DNA from: Streptomyces spongiicola
GTDB lineage: Bacteria > Actinomycetota > Actinomycetes > Streptomycetales > Streptomycetaceae
Direction of reading: 5' to 3'
Assembly: GCF_003122365.1 (NCBI RefSeq)
Contig: NZ_CP029254.1
Coordinates: 558,001-622,000 of the forward strand
DNA length: 64,000 bases
A model generated the notes under the pieces. The model did not search any database, was not told the origin of the DNA, and was given only the letters and a program-made list of their open reading frames with translations. The translations under genes and the position numbers were made by a program. Shown here one piece after another: positions 23,682 through 32,967 of the stretch. Positions within the stretch are counted from its first letter, which is position 1. The number at the start of each line of letters is the position of its first letter.

Positions 23682-23724
23682 CCATCGGGTACCACCGTCA
23701 CGCCAGCCCTGGGGAGGCCTCCAC

Positions 23725-24936
23725 ATGGAGTTCCGGCAGTCGAGCAAGCTCAGCGAGGTCTGCTATGAGATCCGCGGCCCGGTGATCGAGCACGCCGACG
23801 CGCTGGAGGAAGCGGGCCACAGCGTGCTGCGGCTGAACACCGGCAACCCCGCGCTGTTCGGCTTCGAGGCCCCGGAGGAGATCGTCCAGGACATGATCAG
23901 GATGCTCCCGAAGGCCCACGGCTACACGGACTCCCGCGGGATCCTCTCCGCGCGGCGGGCCGTTGCCCAGCGCTACCAGGCCCTCGGGCTGACGGACGTC
24001 TCCGTCGACGACGTGTTCCTCGGCAACGGCGTCTCCGAGCTTGTGTCCATGGCGGTGCAGGCGCTGCTGGAGGACGGCGACGAAGTGCTCGTTCCCGCAC
24101 CCGACTTCCCGCTGTGGACCGCCGTCACGACCCTCTCCGGGGGAAAGGCCGTCCACTACCTCTGCGACGAGTCGGCGGACTGGTACCCCGACCTCGGCGA
24201 CATGGCATCGAAGATCACCGACCGGACCAGGGCCGTGGTGATCATCAACCCCAACAACCCCACCGGTGCGGTGTATCCGAGGGAGATCGTCGAGGGGATC
24301 CTGGACCTCGCTCGCCGCCATCGGCTGATGGTCTTCGCGGACGAGATCTACGACCAGATCGTCTACGACGACGCCGTCCACCACACCGCGGCCGCCCTCG
24401 CCCCGGATCTGGTCGTCCTCACCTTCGGCGGCCTGTCCAAGACATACCGGGTCGCGGGCTTCCGCTCCGGCTGGCTGGTCGTCACCGGTCCCAGGCAGCA
24501 CGCGCGCAGCTATCTGGAGGGGCTCACGATGCTCGCCTCGATGCGGCTGTGCCCCAACGCGCCCGCCCAGTACGCCATCCAGGCCGCACTCGGCGGACGC
24601 CAGTCGATCCACGAGCTGACCGCACCGGGCGGACGGCTGCGCGAGCAGCGCGACCGCGCCTGGGAGCGGCTGAACGAGATCCCGGGCGTCTCGTGTGTGA
24701 AACCCAGGGGGGCGCTGTACGCCTTCCCGCGCCTGGACCCCAAGGTGCACCCCGTGCACGACGACGAGAAGTTCGTGCTGGACCTGCTGCTGCGGGAGAA
24801 GATCCAGGTGGTGCAGGGCACCGGTTTCAACTGGCCCCGGCCGGACCACTTCCGCATCCTGACCCTGCCGTATGCCGACGACCTCGACGCAGCGATCAGC
24901 CGGATCGGGCGCTTCCTGAGCGGCTACCGCCAGTAG
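23725..24936 (+). CDS. PLP-dependent aminotransferase, alanine (AlaA-like)
   Basis: A 403-residue fold-type I aminotransferase of the AlaA/AspC group, which transfers amino groups between alanine and 2-oxoglutarate or similar substrates. Seen: the N-terminal QSSKLSEVCYEIRGPV shared with AlaA, the coenzyme-binding INPNNPTGAVY, VFADEIYDQIVYD with the Asp and Tyr that contact PLP, and the Schiff-base lysine in GLSKTYRVAGFRSGWLV. The ATG at 23725 follows GGGGAGG at good spacing. It is divergently transcribed from an HxlR regulator and shares its operator region, so expression probably responds to that regulator's ligand. Confidence 0.92.
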   Translation: MEFRQSSKLSEVCYEIRGPVIEHADALEEAGHSVLRLNTGNPALFGFEAPEEIVQDMIRMLPKAHGYTDSRGILSARRAVAQRYQALGLTDVSVDDVFLGNGVSELVSMAVQALLEDGDEVLVPAPDFPLWTAVTTLSGGKAVHYLCDESADWYPDLGDMASKITDRTRAVVIINPNNPTGAVYPREIVEGILDLARRHRLMVFADEIYDQIVYDDAVHHTAAALAPDLVVLTFGGLSKTYRVAGFRSGWLVVTGPRQHARSYLEGLTMLASMRLCPNAPAQYAIQAALGGRQSIHELTAPGGRLREQRDRAWERLNEIPGVSCVKPRGALYAFPRLDPKVHPVHDDEKFVLDLLLREKIQVVQGTGFNWPRPDHFRILTLPYADDLDAAISRIGRFLSGYRQ

Positions 24937-24982
24937 ACCGGACCGAGGCCCACCGGGTCGGAACTCCGGGCACCGCCTGACG

Positions 24983-25060
24983 GGCGGCACCGGAATGACC
25001 GGCGGCACCGGAATGACCGGCGGCACCGGAGTGACCGGCGGCACCGGAGTGACGGGCGGC
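24983..25060. repeat. 18-bp tandem repeat, 4 copies
   Basis: Four copies of an 18-bp unit GGCGGCACCGGAATGACC (24983, 25001, 25019, 25037), the last two with G for A at one base, plus a trailing GGCGGC. It lies between the convergent aminotransferase (+) and chaplin (-) genes; the rest of that 303-bp spacer is GGCACGG-rich and holds nothing else I can name. Confidence 0.85.
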
Positions 25061-25239
25061 GGCGTCCGGGGTGAGGGGCACGGCAGGGGCGGGGCACGGC
25101 GAGGGCTGGGTACGGCGAGGGCACGGGCTGGGGCGCGGCATCCCGGGGCGGGTATCCGGCCCGGCGTGCGATCCACGGCCCCGGGGACACCGGACGGGAC
25201 GGGCAGGGGCGGCGCATCCGGTCCGGAACGTATCCGCCG

Positions 25240-25881
25240 CTACGCCATGGCACGGGCCCGGCGGTACAGCACGGCGCCACCGAGGACGAGGGCCGCGCCG
25301 GCCGGGATGGCGAGGCCGAGCGCGGACGGCGTGCCGGTCTCGGCCAGGTGGACGGGGCCCTGCTGGGGCTCCAGACCACGCGTGGCGGGACGGACCTCCG
25401 ACGGCGTGGTCACCGCCGGAGGGGTCGCCGGCCGCGGCCGGGCCGGCGGGCCGGCGGAGTTCGAGGAGGAGTTGCCGACCGCCGGGTTGCCGACACCGAC
25501 GACGTTCACGGAGTTGCCGGTGACGTTCACCGGGACGTCGACGGGCAGTTGGACGGCGCTCCCGGAGAGGATCCCGGGGGAGTCCTCCGCCTGCGTCACG
25601 GCGAGTGCGCCGCCGGCAGCGGTACCGCCGCCGGTGCCGTCCCCTTCGTTCGCACAGGAGTTGCCGGCCGCGGGGTTCAGCAGACCGATCACGTTCACCG
25701 TGTTGCCGCACACGTTCACCGGCACGTGGACCGGGACCTGCACCGTGTCGCCGGAGATCAGACCGGGGGAGCCGACGGCGCTCCCCTGCGCGCCCGAGTC
25801 GGCGTACGCGGCCCCGGCGGCGGCCAGCGCGCCACCCGTGACCATCGCCGCGACCAGGCCTGTTCGGCGAAATTGCCTCAT
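25240..25881 (-). CDS. Long chaplin, sortase-anchored, two chaplin domains
   Basis: A 213-residue cell-surface protein. Order: signal peptide (RQFRRTGLVAAMVTGGALAAAGAAYA), chaplin domain 1 (SPGLISGDTVQVPVHVPVNVC...NPAAGNSC), a Gly/Ala spacer, chaplin domain 2 (SPGILSGSAVQLPVDVP...NPAVGNSS), a Pro-rich wall spacer, and LAETG followed by a hydrophobic helix and RRARAMA, the sortase E-type anchor. Chaplins are amphipathic proteins that let aerial hyphae break the surface; long ones tether the short ones to the wall. Domain 1 has the usual two cysteines; domain 2 has Thr and Ser instead. Start at 25881 with GGAAGGCAGGA upstream. Confidence 0.95.
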   Translation of the reverse strand: MRQFRRTGLVAAMVTGGALAAAGAAYADSGAQGSAVGSPGLISGDTVQVPVHVPVNVCGNTVNVIGLLNPAAGNSCANEGDGTGGGTAAGGALAVTQAEDSPGILSGSAVQLPVDVPVNVTGNSVNVVGVGNPAVGNSSSNSAGPPARPRPATPPAVTTPSEVRPATRGLEPQQGPVHLAETGTPSALGLAIPAGAALVLGGAVLYRRARAMA

Positions 25882-26363
25882 GGATTCCTGCCTTCCGGTG
25901 GATGAACACGGGTGCTCACCCGCACCGGAGACAACGGACACGGAGCCGACCGGGTTATGGCCGCACACGGTTTCACCCCTTCGGGTGGGGGACGGAAGAA
26001 CTGTTCAGCGCCGTCCGCGCGTTCGGCTGCCGGAACCGTGACCGCGAGCAGGCGCCCGGGTGCGCCAGGGGCCCCCGGGTGCGCGAGGGGCCCCCGGGTG
26101 CGCGGCGGGACGCCCGGGTGCGCGAGGGGCGGCTGGGAGGGGCTCTTCGCGCGCGGGAGAGTCCTGCGCCCGTCCCCGCCGGCCCACGTCCGGGCCGCCC
26201 GGACCGTACCCGGGCGGCAGCCGGTCGGTCCGGCGGGCGCCGGTCGGGTACGGTCCGGGCGGCAGCCGGTCGGGCGACATCCGGTCGGGCGGCGGGGCGG
26301 CGGGCCCGCCACCGGACTTCCCCCGGTGGAGAGCAGGCGGTGCCGGGTGCCCGGCGGCGGGCA
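25882..26363. repeat. 482-bp spacer upstream of chaplin with 18-bp GC repeats
   Basis: The left 100 bp should carry the chaplin promoter; I could not recognise a specific sigma-factor site. From about 26050 to 26135 there are four or five copies of an 18-bp unit with core GCCCCCGGGTGCGC, and at about 26195-26300 several GTCCGGGCGGCAGCCGGTCG-like segments. No gene is supported; the open frames here are compositional. Confidence 0.65.
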
Positions 26364-27755
26364 TCAGCGACGCAGAAGGGTCGTGAGCGCGCCGACCGGG
26401 TCCTCGTCCGGTGTGCCCCGCGGCCACCAGTCGTCCCGGCCGGCGTCGGACTCGTACCCGTACCACAGTCCGTCCCGCCCCAGGCGCAGTTGGAGGGACG
26501 GGGTGGAGAGGCGATTGCGCCGGGGGCGGAAGTGCGGGAAGTCCGCGGCCGCGAGGGCGGGACGCGCCCGGTCGAAGGGGCCGGCGGGCGGATCCCACTC
26601 CTCCTCCAGGGCCGCCAGGCCGGCGAGCCCGCCCTGGCGCCAGGCCGCCACGGCACGTGCCAGTTCGGTGGGGGTGCGGCCGCCCGCCCGGGCCAGCGCG
26701 GTGTAGAGCGCCCGGGTGGAGGCGGTCAGCCCCGATCCGGGGTGGGCGGCGGCGAGCCGGACGGCGTCCTGCCAGACGTCGAGCCCGCCGACCGGGTCCG
26801 CGCCCGTGTGGAGGATGGCGTGCGCACGGGCAGCCGCCTCGGTGGCGAGGAGATCGAGGGCGAGCGGGTCGGGGGCGCCGTCGGCCTGCGGGTACACCGG
26901 AGGGCGCCCGGGCTGCGGCGGCACCGTCAGCGGGGGTGGGAGCGGGGGTCGGACACGCCGGGTGAGGGCGTCGCGTGCGCGGACCGACGCGAGCGCGGGA
27001 GCCGTGCCGCTCCCGCCGTCACCGGGTCGCGGTGCCGTGGCGGGTGCCCCGCCCCGGGCCGCGCCGTCCTCTGCGGCCGCGAGGGCGGCGTTGCGCCGGG
27101 TGAGTTCGGCCAGGACCTCCTGTTCGCCGCGGCCGCGCATGAGGAACAGCACGAACGGGTCCTCGTCGAGGATCCCGGCGGTCTGGTAGCAGAGCGCGGC
27201 CGCGTGCTTGCAGGGGAGTCCGTCGTCGGGGCACGAGCAGTCGGGGACCAGGTCGCCGGGCGCGGGCAGCAGGTCGGCGGCGGCCGCGAGGGCGTGCGGG
27301 ACGTCCTTGTCGAGCAGGGCCGCGATGTGGTCCGGGCGGGCCGCCGCGGCGTCCAGCAGCCGCTCCCAGTCGTCCTCGCCGAGGGTGCGCAGCCGGATCT
27401 CCGCGCGGTAGGGCCGGGGGCGGGAGCCGTGGACGTATGCGGTGACCCGGCCCGGCGTCACCGTGATCGCGTCGACATGGCCCTGTCCCGCGTACGCCCG
27501 GCCGCGGGCGAGACGGGCCGGGTCGAGGGCGCTGCCCTCCAGGGCGTCCACCCAGGCGTTGCCCCACCAGGAGGCGGCGAAGCCGTCGTCCCCCGGCCCA
27601 CCGGCAGACGCAGACGCAGACGCAGACGCGGGTGCGGGTGCGGGTGCGGGGAACGTGCGGCGCCGGTCGTCCGGCCGGCGCGGGGCCTCCCGGCCTGGCC
27701 GCTCGGTGCGGCGCGGCACGGCCGGCCCGCCGGGGCGGTGCCGGGCGGGGCTCAC
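26364..27755 (-). CDS. SWIM zinc-finger protein, partner of the SNF2 ATPase
   Basis: A 463-residue protein with a SWIM zinc finger: DCSCPDDGLPCKHAAAL (near residue 175) gives the CxC...CxH ligands. SWIM domains mediate DNA or protein contacts and are typically paired with SWI2/SNF2 ATPases in bacteria. Before it is a conserved region (FAASWWGNAWVDALEGSALDPARLARGRAYA...), after it a Gly/Ala-rich linker and a C-terminal domain. The GTG at 27755 overlaps the TGA of the upstream SNF2 gene (GTGA), so the two are translationally coupled. Residues 35-60 include a short Ala-Pro/Ala-Ser repeat. Reading the frame further upstream would produce a false 1,144-residue product. Confidence 0.88.
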   Translation of the reverse strand: MSPARHRPGGPAVPRRTERPGREAPRRPDDRRRTFPAPAPAPASASASASAGGPGDDGFAASWWGNAWVDALEGSALDPARLARGRAYAGQGHVDAITVTPGRVTAYVHGSRPRPYRAEIRLRTLGEDDWERLLDAAAARPDHIAALLDKDVPHALAAAADLLPAPGDLVPDCSCPDDGLPCKHAAALCYQTAGILDEDPFVLFLMRGRGEQEVLAELTRRNAALAAAEDGAARGGAPATAPRPGDGGSGTAPALASVRARDALTRRVRPPLPPPLTVPPQPGRPPVYPQADGAPDPLALDLLATEAAARAHAILHTGADPVGGLDVWQDAVRLAAAHPGSGLTASTRALYTALARAGGRTPTELARAVAAWRQGGLAGLAALEEEWDPPAGPFDRARPALAAADFPHFRPRRNRLSTPSLQLRLGRDGLWYGYESDAGRDDWWPRGTPDEDPVGALTTLLRR

Positions 27756-30586
27756 GACGGCCTCCTCAGGGACACCAGATCGGCAAGCTCCCGGTCGGTG
27801 AGCTCGGTCAGCGCGGCCTCGCCGGAACCGAGGACCGCGTCGGCCAGCGCCCGCTTCGACAGCAGCAGTTCGGCGATGCGGTCCTCGACCGTGCCCTCGG
27901 CGATCAGCCGGTGGACCTGGACGGGCTGGGTCTGCCCGATGCGGTGGGCGCGGTCGGTGGCCTGGTCCTCGACCGCCGGGTTCCACCAGCGGTCGTAGTG
28001 GACGACGTGTCCCGCCCGGGTCAGATTGAGTCCGGTGCCCGCCGCCTTGAGGGAGAGGACGAAGACGGGGACGGAGCCCGACTGGAAGCGGTCCACCATC
28101 CTGTCCCGCTCCGGCACGGGGGTGGAGCCGTGCAGCAGCTGGGAGGGGATCGCACGGGAGGACAGATGGCCGCAGATGAGCCGCGCCATCGCCACGTACT
28201 GGGTGAAGACGAGTACGGATCCGCCCTCGGCCAGGATCGTGTCGAGCAGTTCGTCCAGCAGGGCGAGTTTGCCGGAGCGCGCCGTGAGCCGGGGGCGGTC
28301 CTCCTTGAGGAACTGCGCCGGGTGGTTGCAGATCTGCTTGAGCGAGGTGAGCAGCTTCATGATCAGGCCGCGGCGGGCGATGCCCTCGGCGGTCTCGATT
28401 CGGGCCATCGTCTCCCGGACGACCGCCTCGTAGAGCGAGGCCTGCTCCCGGGTGAGCGGGACGGGGTGGTCGGACTCGGTCTTCGGCGGGAGCTCGGGCA
28501 GGATGCCGGGATCGCTCTTCTTCCGCCGCATCAGGAAGGGCCGGACAAGCCGGGCGAGACGCTCCACCGCCTCCTCGTCGCCGACGTGCTCGTGGTTCTC
28601 CACGGCGCGGGCGTGGCGGGAGCGGAAGGACTTCAGCGGGCCGAGCAGTCCCGGGGTGGTCCAGTCCAGGAGGGACCACAGCTCGGAGAGGTTGTTCTCG
28701 ACGGGGGTGCCGGTCAGGGCGACCCGGGCCGGGGCGGGGATCGTGCGCAGGGCCCCGGCGGTGGCGGAGAAGGGGTTCTTGACGTGCTGGGCCTCGTCGG
28801 CGACGACCATGCCCCACTCGCGGGCGGCGAGTTCCCCGGCGCTGGTGCGCATCGTGCCGTAGGTCGTCAGGACGAACTCCCCGGGGCCGGTGCCGAGGCT
28901 GCGCTGCGGACCGTGGAAGCGGTGGACGGGCGTTCCGGGCGCGAAGCGCGTGATCTCGCGCTGCCAGTTGCCGAGCAGGGACGCCGGGCAGACGACGAGC
29001 GTGGGGGCGGTGACGGCCCGGTGCTCGGCCCGGTGCAGATGGAGTGCGATGACCGTCACGGTCTTGCCGAGGCCCATGTCGTCGGCCAGGCAGCCGCCGA
29101 GCCCGAGTGAGGTCATCTGGTCCAGCCAGGCGAGTCCGCGAAGCTGGTAGTCGCGCAGGGTGGCGGCGAGGGCCGCGGGCTGGGCGACGGCGGCGGGACC
29201 GCGGGTGAGCCGGTCCCGCAGGGCGGCCAGCGCGCCCTCGGGGACGGCCTCGACGGTCTCGCCGTCGACCTCGGCGGTGCCGGTGAGTGCCACGGCCAGG
29301 GCGTCCACCGGTTCCAGCAGGCCGAGTTCCCGCTTGCGGGCCTTGCGCACGAGGGCCGGGTCGACGACCACCCACTGGTCGCGCAGCCGCACGATGGGCC
29401 GGTGGGACTCGGCGAGCACGTCCATCTCCTGCTCGGTGAGCGGGTCCCCGTCCAGCGCGAGTCGCCAGTCGAAGCGCAGAAGCCGCTCGCCGTCGAAGAA
29501 GGGTGTGCCGTTTGCGGCCGAACCGGGAGCGGGCGCCCGGACGACCGCCGTCGCGGTCAGGCTCCTGGCGAGCTCCCTGGGCCAGTGCACGGCGATCCCG
29601 GCGTCGGCCAGGCGGGTGGCGGCCGGGCCGAGCAGCTCGTACAGCTCGTCCTCGGTGACCGGGAGGACGTCGGGCACCTCGCGGTCGAGGAGCCGGCCGA
29701 GCGGCGGCCAGACGCGGGCGGCACGGCGCAGGGCCAGCACGGTGTCGATGCGGGCGCGGGGACCGAAGTGCCCGTCGCTCCTCCCCTCCCCCGCCCACAG
29801 CCCCGCGGCGTCGACCACGAGCGTCGGGTCGGCGAGGCTGTGCACCTGGACGAGGGCGGCCGCGGCCTGTCGTTCACCGCCGCCCTCCGCGGACACGTCG
29901 AACAGCTCGTGTGCGGGCAGGTCGAGCCGCAGGGAGATCCGCACGCCGGCGTCCATTCCGGCCGCGGCCTCGGCCGCCCATGCGCGGGCGCGGGGCAGGT
30001 GCTGCGGCGCCGTCGCGGCGAACGGCCCGCCCGCGGCGTACGCGGCCGCCGGGGTGCGGGGCAGGCTGTCCGCGACGGCGTCGAGGAAGGCCCTGATCAG
30101 CGCCTCGGGCTCGGGCAGCCGCAGCGGCCGCGGGCCGGGGAGCGGTGCGGCGTGCGCCTCGTACGGCATGGCGGCCGCGATGGCGCGGAGTTGGGCGATG
30201 TCGTCCGCGTCCAGCGGTCCGGCGCGCCAGGCGTCGTGGTCGGACGGCGTCAGACCGGGCAGCATCCTGCCGCGTGCGACGAGCTGAAGGGCGTGCAGGG
30301 CGGCAGCACCCCAGCACGCCGCGGCTGGATGGGCCGCCGTGTCGTGCCGGGCGGCGGCGAGCAGCGGGACGGCGCCGGCGACGGGCAGCACCAGCGCGGG
30401 CACCGTACGGCTGCGGACCCCGGTTCCGTGCCCGCGGACGACGGTGATCCGCGCCGGGGCGGCGGGGGCGGGCGCCCCCGCCGCGGTGCCGGTGGGCAGG
30501 GGCCGCCCGTCGGGGCTCCAGAAAGCGACGCTGCCGTCGCGGGGCAGTGCCGCCGGGAGGAACACCGCGGCAAGGGTGTGCAGCAT
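27752..30586 (-). CDS. SNF2-family DEAD/DEAH-box ATPase
   Basis: A 944-residue SWI2/SNF2 superfamily 2 translocase. The N-terminal 450 residues are specific to the bacterial SNF2_N/SWIM-associated group. The ATPase follows: DYQLRGLAWLDQM, Walker A ADDMGLGKTVT near 499, the DEAQ box ADEAQHVKNP near 597, TPVENNLSELWSLLD, then helicase C motifs SLKAAGTGLNLTRAGHVVHYD and the arginine finger region DRAHRIGQTQPV near 882. Expected to move along duplex DNA and remodel bound proteins. The start is 30586 (MLHTLAAVFLPAALP); upstream codons lie in a repeat-rich spacer. Its stop overlaps the SWIM gene's start by four bases. Confidence 0.93.
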   Translation of the reverse strand: MLHTLAAVFLPAALPRDGSVAFWSPDGRPLPTGTAAGAPAPAAPARITVVRGHGTGVRSRTVPALVLPVAGAVPLLAAARHDTAAHPAAACWGAAALHALQLVARGRMLPGLTPSDHDAWRAGPLDADDIAQLRAIAAAMPYEAHAAPLPGPRPLRLPEPEALIRAFLDAVADSLPRTPAAAYAAGGPFAATAPQHLPRARAWAAEAAAGMDAGVRISLRLDLPAHELFDVSAEGGGERQAAAALVQVHSLADPTLVVDAAGLWAGEGRSDGHFGPRARIDTVLALRRAARVWPPLGRLLDREVPDVLPVTEDELYELLGPAATRLADAGIAVHWPRELARSLTATAVVRAPAPGSAANGTPFFDGERLLRFDWRLALDGDPLTEQEMDVLAESHRPIVRLRDQWVVVDPALVRKARKRELGLLEPVDALAVALTGTAEVDGETVEAVPEGALAALRDRLTRGPAAVAQPAALAATLRDYQLRGLAWLDQMTSLGLGGCLADDMGLGKTVTVIALHLHRAEHRAVTAPTLVVCPASLLGNWQREITRFAPGTPVHRFHGPQRSLGTGPGEFVLTTYGTMRTSAGELAAREWGMVVADEAQHVKNPFSATAGALRTIPAPARVALTGTPVENNLSELWSLLDWTTPGLLGPLKSFRSRHARAVENHEHVGDEEAVERLARLVRPFLMRRKKSDPGILPELPPKTESDHPVPLTREQASLYEAVVRETMARIETAEGIARRGLIMKLLTSLKQICNHPAQFLKEDRPRLTARSGKLALLDELLDTILAEGGSVLVFTQYVAMARLICGHLSSRAIPSQLLHGSTPVPERDRMVDRFQSGSVPVFVLSLKAAGTGLNLTRAGHVVHYDRWWNPAVEDQATDRAHRIGQTQPVQVHRLIAEGTVEDRIAELLLSKRALADAVLGSGEAALTELTDRELADLVSLRRPS

Positions 30587-31204
30587 GCCGGGTCGCCGCC
30601 TCCCTTCAGCTCGGTCGTACGAGCGGCGTGCGCCTTGGACGCCTTGGACGCCTTGGATGAACGACCATACGGGGAGGGTCTGACATCGAGGCGCGGCCGG
30701 TTCCGGTGGTCGCGGCTCAGGCCCTGGGGCACAGGGCCCGCGTTCCGGCCTGGCACCGCCGCGGAGGCGCGGGTGCGCGGGTGCGCGGGTGCGCGCCGGC
30801 GGTGCCCGCACCGGACGGCCGCTGCTGCCGCGGGTGCGCGGGTGCGCGGGGCACAGGCCCACAGCCCACAGGCCACAGGACGCAGGCCACAGGGACGCAG
30901 CACCGGGCGGGATGGAACCCTCCGGTGCGCGGACACCGGACGGGTTCACCGACGGGCACACCGGACCGATCCGCCGGACCGATCCGCCGGGCCGGCGCCC
31001 TGGGTCTGCCCCACCGGTGCGGGACGGTGCGGGACACGCGGGCGCGGACGGCACCCGGACGCAGCAGGATCCGGGCACCGGAACCGGCCACCGGGCGCGC
31101 AGTGCGGGAAACGGCCGGCTGTCCGCGCCGGGCCGGTGCTCCACCGTCCGCGGGCACGACACGGGGAGCGTCCGGTCGGAAGCGCTATGCGAACCGCCGG
31201 AGTC
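30587..31204. repeat. 618-bp spacer with 9-bp, 8-bp and other short tandem repeats
   Basis: Between the SPFH stop and the SNF2 start (both minus). It holds GCCTTGGAC x3 (30631-30658), GCGCGGGT x4 (about 30768-30796), copies of CCACAGG(CC) near 30850-30895, and a duplicated GGACCGATCCGCC (about 30964-30990). No gene is supported. The SNF2 promoter should be near the left end; I see no confident hexamers. Confidence 0.65.
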
Positions 31205-32155
31205 TCACACCCTCCCGTCGTCCAGCGACTCATGGCCGCCGTGCGCCGGGTCGCTCAGGGCCGCGGGGCTCTCCGGTACCACCGGCATCGGGAGGTCCGG
31301 CATGGCGGGCACGGCCGTGGCGTTGGTCACCGGCGTGTTCAGCGGCGGCTTCACCGAATGCGGCTCATGGTGGAACTCCTCTTCCCGGGTGGGGTCCGAA
31401 CCGCGTTCGAGGAAGCGCAGGAGCTCCACCGGGATCGGCAGGACCAGGGTGGAGTTCTTCTCGGCGGCGACCGCCATGACGGTCTGCAGCAGGCGCAGTT
31501 GCAGCGCCGCCGGGGTCTCCGACATCTGGCGCGCCGCCTCGGCCAGCTTCTTCGACGCCTGGAGTTCCGCGTCCGCGTTGATCACGCGTGCCCGGCGCTC
31601 CCGGTCGGCCTCCGCCTGGCGTGCCATGGAGCGCTTCATCGTCTCCGGCAGCGAGACGTCCTTGATCTCCACCCGGTCGACGCTCACGCCCCAGCCGAGG
31701 GCCGGGCTGTCGATCATGAGTTCGAGGCCCTGGTTGAGCTTCTCGCGGTTGGACAGGAGGTCGTCCAGCTCGCTCTTGCCGATGATCGAGCGCAGCGATG
31801 TCTGGGCCATCTGGGAGACGGCGAAGCGGTAGTCCTCGACCCTCACGATGGCGTCGGCCGCGTCGACCACCTTGAAGTAGACGACGGCGTCCACCCTGAC
31901 GGTGACGTTGTCCCTGGTGATTCCCTCCTGGGCGGGCACGGGCATCGTCACGATCTGGAGATTGACCTTGTGCAGCCGGTCCACGACCGGAACGATCATG
32001 GTGAACCCGGGCTCGCGGACCCGGTCGCGCAGTCGGCCGAGGCGGAAGACCACACCCCGCTCGTACTGCTTGACGACCTTGGCCGCGGCCATGGCATAGG
32101 CGAGGCACGCGGCCCCTGCCGCGACACCGAGCGCCACGAGATCCACATCCATCAC
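31205..32155 (-). CDS. SPFH/Band-7 membrane protein (slipin)
   Basis: A 316-residue member of the stomatin/slipin branch of SPFH proteins, which form oligomeric scaffolds in membrane microdomains. A single N-terminal membrane helix (LVALGVAAGAACLAYAMAAA) precedes the SPFH domain: KQYERGVVFRLGRL, EPGFTMIVPVVDRLHKVNLQ, VRVDAVVYFKVVDAADAI and ALGWGVSVDRVEIKDVSLPE, then the coiled-coil ARQAEADRERRARVINADAE. The C-terminal 65 residues are a proline-rich tail. Two adjacent ATG codons occur at the start; the first has AGGGGG 7 bases upstream. Bacterial slipins often pair with an NfeD protease; none is adjacent here. Confidence 0.93.
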   Translation of the reverse strand: MMDVDLVALGVAAGAACLAYAMAAAKVVKQYERGVVFRLGRLRDRVREPGFTMIVPVVDRLHKVNLQIVTMPVPAQEGITRDNVTVRVDAVVYFKVVDAADAIVRVEDYRFAVSQMAQTSLRSIIGKSELDDLLSNREKLNQGLELMIDSPALGWGVSVDRVEIKDVSLPETMKRSMARQAEADRERRARVINADAELQASKKLAEAARQMSETPAALQLRLLQTVMAVAAEKNSTLVLPIPVELLRFLERGSDPTREEEFHHEPHSVKPPLNTPVTNATAVPAMPDLPMPVVPESPAALSDPAHGGHESLDDGRV

Positions 32156-32342
32156 GGCACCCCCTGCCGTTTCACACGTCCGGGAGTCTCGGTCTGTGCT
32201 TCAACGGTATTCCTGTCCGGTGCGGCGGTCGAGCGCCGTGCGGGGGCGGGCCGTCCCCTGAGCGGGCGCATCCGGCGTGCGGACCCCCGAGGAGTTCCGG
32301 CAGGGTCTGAACAGGAGTCCGCACCACAGACGGGGACCAGTC

Positions 32343-32678
32343 ATGGCCGATCACCGGCGCCTCGGCATCGCCGCCGGGGCAGTGCTTCTGACCGCCGCCC
32401 TCACCGGCTGCTCCGGCCTGGGCCGGACCGCCGTGGGCACCGTCAACTACGAGGCCGGCGCCTTCCGCGCCGTCACGGTGTCCAACCCGGTGGTGACCGG
32501 CTGCCACAGACTGCTGCCGGCCGGTGCGGTGCGCATCGAGAACGCGACGCTGATCGACCTCATCGCCTACCGGACACCGGACTGCACCGGCGGCGACACG
32601 ACCTACATCGCGACGACGCTGTTCGACAACATCGCTCCCGGCACCCAGCCCTGGCTCAGTTACCGCTGGGTCCACTGA
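32343..32678 (+). CDS. Small predicted lipoprotein
   Basis: A 111-residue exported protein with a clear lipobox: basic ADHRR, hydrophobic LGIAAGAVLLTAAL, then LTGC, so Cys20 would be lipidated and the protein held on the outer face of the membrane. The mature part has three more cysteines (GCHRLLPAG, DCTGGDTTY) and strand-forming segments. I do not recognise the family. It lies alone, divergent from the SPFH gene. Confidence 0.8.
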   Translation: MADHRRLGIAAGAVLLTAALTGCSGLGRTAVGTVNYEAGAFRAVTVSNPVVTGCHRLLPAGAVRIENATLIDLIAYRTPDCTGGDTTYIATTLFDNIAPGTQPWLSYRWVH

Positions 32679-32967
32679 GCCACCGCGCCGGTTCCTCCCG
32701 GCGCCCGGCCCCGGCCCCGCCGTCCATCCCCCGCCCGGGTTCGCCGCCTCGCCCCGCCGTCCTTCCCGCTCGGGCCTCCTGCTCGGGCCTCCCGCTCAGG
32801 CCTCCCACTCCGGCCCGGCACCGCACCCCCGCATCCTTCCCCGCCTCAGCCCGGCCCCCCGGGCCTTCTCCGGAGCCGCCCCGGAGCCGCCCCGGGGCCG
32901 CCCCTCCGCACGCGCCCTACCGGTCCCCGCGGTCCGGGTGGATGCTGGAGGGGAAGGGACGAGGCCC
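32679..32967. repeat. 289-bp spacer with CTCGGGCCTCC and CCGGAGCCGCC repeats
   Basis: Contains four imperfect copies of a 14-15 bp unit around GCTCGGGCCTCC (about 32768-32815) and a GGAGCCGCCCC triplet (about 32870-32900). No gene or terminator was recognised. Confidence 0.6.

Noticed and set aside
27756..29798. Upstream extension of the SWIM gene to a 1,144-residue product
   Set aside because: The extra 680 residues are the out-of-frame shadow of the SNF2 gene; the true start is the GTG at 27755.
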